Shown in pieces: positions 63,618-64,000 of a stretch of 64,000 bases of DNA. The notes under the pieces are model-generated. The model saw nothing but the letters and a program-made list of their open reading frames with translations, did no database searches and was not told the origin of the DNA. A program made the translations under genes and the position numbers. The stretch comes from Chloroflexota bacterium (GTDB lineage: Bacteria; Chloroflexota; Dehalococcoidia; Tepidiformales; Tepidiformaceae). The stretch lies in NCBI GenBank assembly GCA_016234445.1, contig JACRBT010000005.1, positions 62,001 through 126,000 of the forward strand, in the 5' to 3' direction. Position 1 is the first letter of the stretch. The number at the start of each line of letters is the position of its first letter.

Positions 63618-64000
63618 ATGGAGTGGCACGACATCCCCGAGCTCCCCACCCGCGTCGACCTTCGCGACCCCCTCTACAAGGCCAATCGCGAGGCCAACCT
63701 CGCCCTCGTCGATGACCTCCGCGCCCGCCTGGACCGCGTCCGGCTGGCCGGCGGCGAGGAGTACATCGCCCGCCACCACGACCGCGGCAAGCTTCTCGCC
63801 CGCGAGCGCATCCAGCGCCTCATCGACCCGGCGGCGCCGTTCCTCGAATTCAGCCCCCTCGCCGCCGATGGCGTCTACGACGACGACGTCCCCAGCGCCG
63901 GCATCGTCACCGGCCTCGGCACGGTCTCCGGCCACGAATCCGTCATCGTCGCCAACGACGCCACCGTCAAGGGCGGCACCTACTACCCGATCACCGTGAA
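63618..64000 (+). CDS. Acyl-CoA carboxylase carboxyltransferase subunit, N-terminal part
   Basis: The gene is cut by the right edge after 127 codons. The visible part starts MEWHDIPELPTRVDLRDPLYKANREAN and has the motif GGEEYIARHHDRGKLLARERIQRLIDP near residue 47, FLEFSPLAADGVYDDDVPSAGIVTGLGTVSG near residue 76, and NDATVKGGTYYPITV. This is the biotin-dependent acyl-CoA carboxylase (propionyl-, methylcrotonyl- or acetyl-CoA) carboxyltransferase beta subunit, more like methylcrotonyl-CoA carboxylase (YDDD, GTYYPITVK). The biotin carboxylase subunit would be outside the window. Confidence 0.92.
   Translation, partial: MEWHDIPELPTRVDLRDPLYKANREANLALVDDLRARLDRVRLAGGEEYIARHHDRGKLLARERIQRLIDPAAPFLEFSPLAADGVYDDDVPSAGIVTGLGTVSGHESVIVANDATVKGGTYYPITV

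Noticed and set aside
1-64000. CRISPR array, prophage, integrase or rRNA
   Set aside because: No regularly spaced direct repeats of 25 to 40 nt, no phage structural or recombinase genes, and no rRNA-like sequence were seen.

Overview
The window is about two thirds G+C and gene-dense. It has small operons, many 4-nt start/stop overlaps and no rRNA, phage or CRISPR. Its mix of MmpL-type RND pumps, three crotonase-family proteins, class III CoA-transferase, several flavin/F420-type split-barrel oxidoreductases, a LutB-LutC fusion and intergenic CCCTCTCC-type palindromes fits an uncultured high-GC bacterium. A Chloroflexota (Dehalococcoidia-like) genome is my best guess, but no phylogenetic marker here settles it.

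The central observation is that four genes are each interrupted by one in-frame TGA at the position of a redox or active-site cysteine: an AhpD/CMD-type protein (8869-9381, CEFU), a FrnE/DsbA-type oxidoreductase (12588-13220, UPWC), a peroxiredoxin fused to a DsbD-alpha-like domain (44182-45144, UPFC), and a GrdB/PrdB-like reductase subunit (47638-48543, UPVC). Three have a strong hairpin with a GTC or GTT apical loop 20 or 21 nt after the TGA; the fourth has a weaker one. I read all four as selenoproteins with bacterial SECIS elements. Gene callers would split or truncate every one. No selA, selB, selC or selD is visible, so the decoding machinery must lie elsewhere.

Layout. 0-9.4 kb: MarC end, nitroreductase, YebC, RuvC, VapBC, MFS/TetR/MMPL with shared operators, and a TPR gene followed by the AhpD selenoprotein. 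9.4-18 kb: lipoprotein, GNAT, PPOX, a DinB/C26-amidase/FrnE-selenoprotein operon, enoyl-CoA hydratase, CDGSH protein, LutA and LutBC, threonine dehydratase. 18-25 kb: a possible terminated structured RNA, an ABC-2 exporter, hydrolases, a GltD-like protein, a degenerate GGDEF protein. 25-33.6 kb: tRNA-Gly, tRNA-Val, a HEPN-like gene, membrane and lipoproteins, VOC, SDR, and an ArsR/SRPBCC-DinB operon. 33.7-45 kb: a second MMPL pump, hydratase, F420-type reductase, radical SAM protein, a nucleotidyltransferase, SGNH protein, FAD reductase with a cyclic-nucleotide-binding protein, NAD(P)-binding protein and the peroxiredoxin selenoprotein. 45-64 kb: acetyltransferases, an esterase, SGNH plus GrdB-like selenoprotein, zinc dehydrogenase, a TPP-dependent lyase and CoA-transferase, aldo/keto reductase, a SUMF1-like/PPOX/MBL operon, TauE, an AlbA_2 gene pair, and the start of an acyl-CoA carboxylase subunit.

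Functional themes are acyl-CoA metabolism (hydratases, CoA-transferase, 2-hydroxyacyl-CoA lyase-like enzyme, carboxylase), lactate oxidation, efflux, and thiol/selenol redox chemistry.
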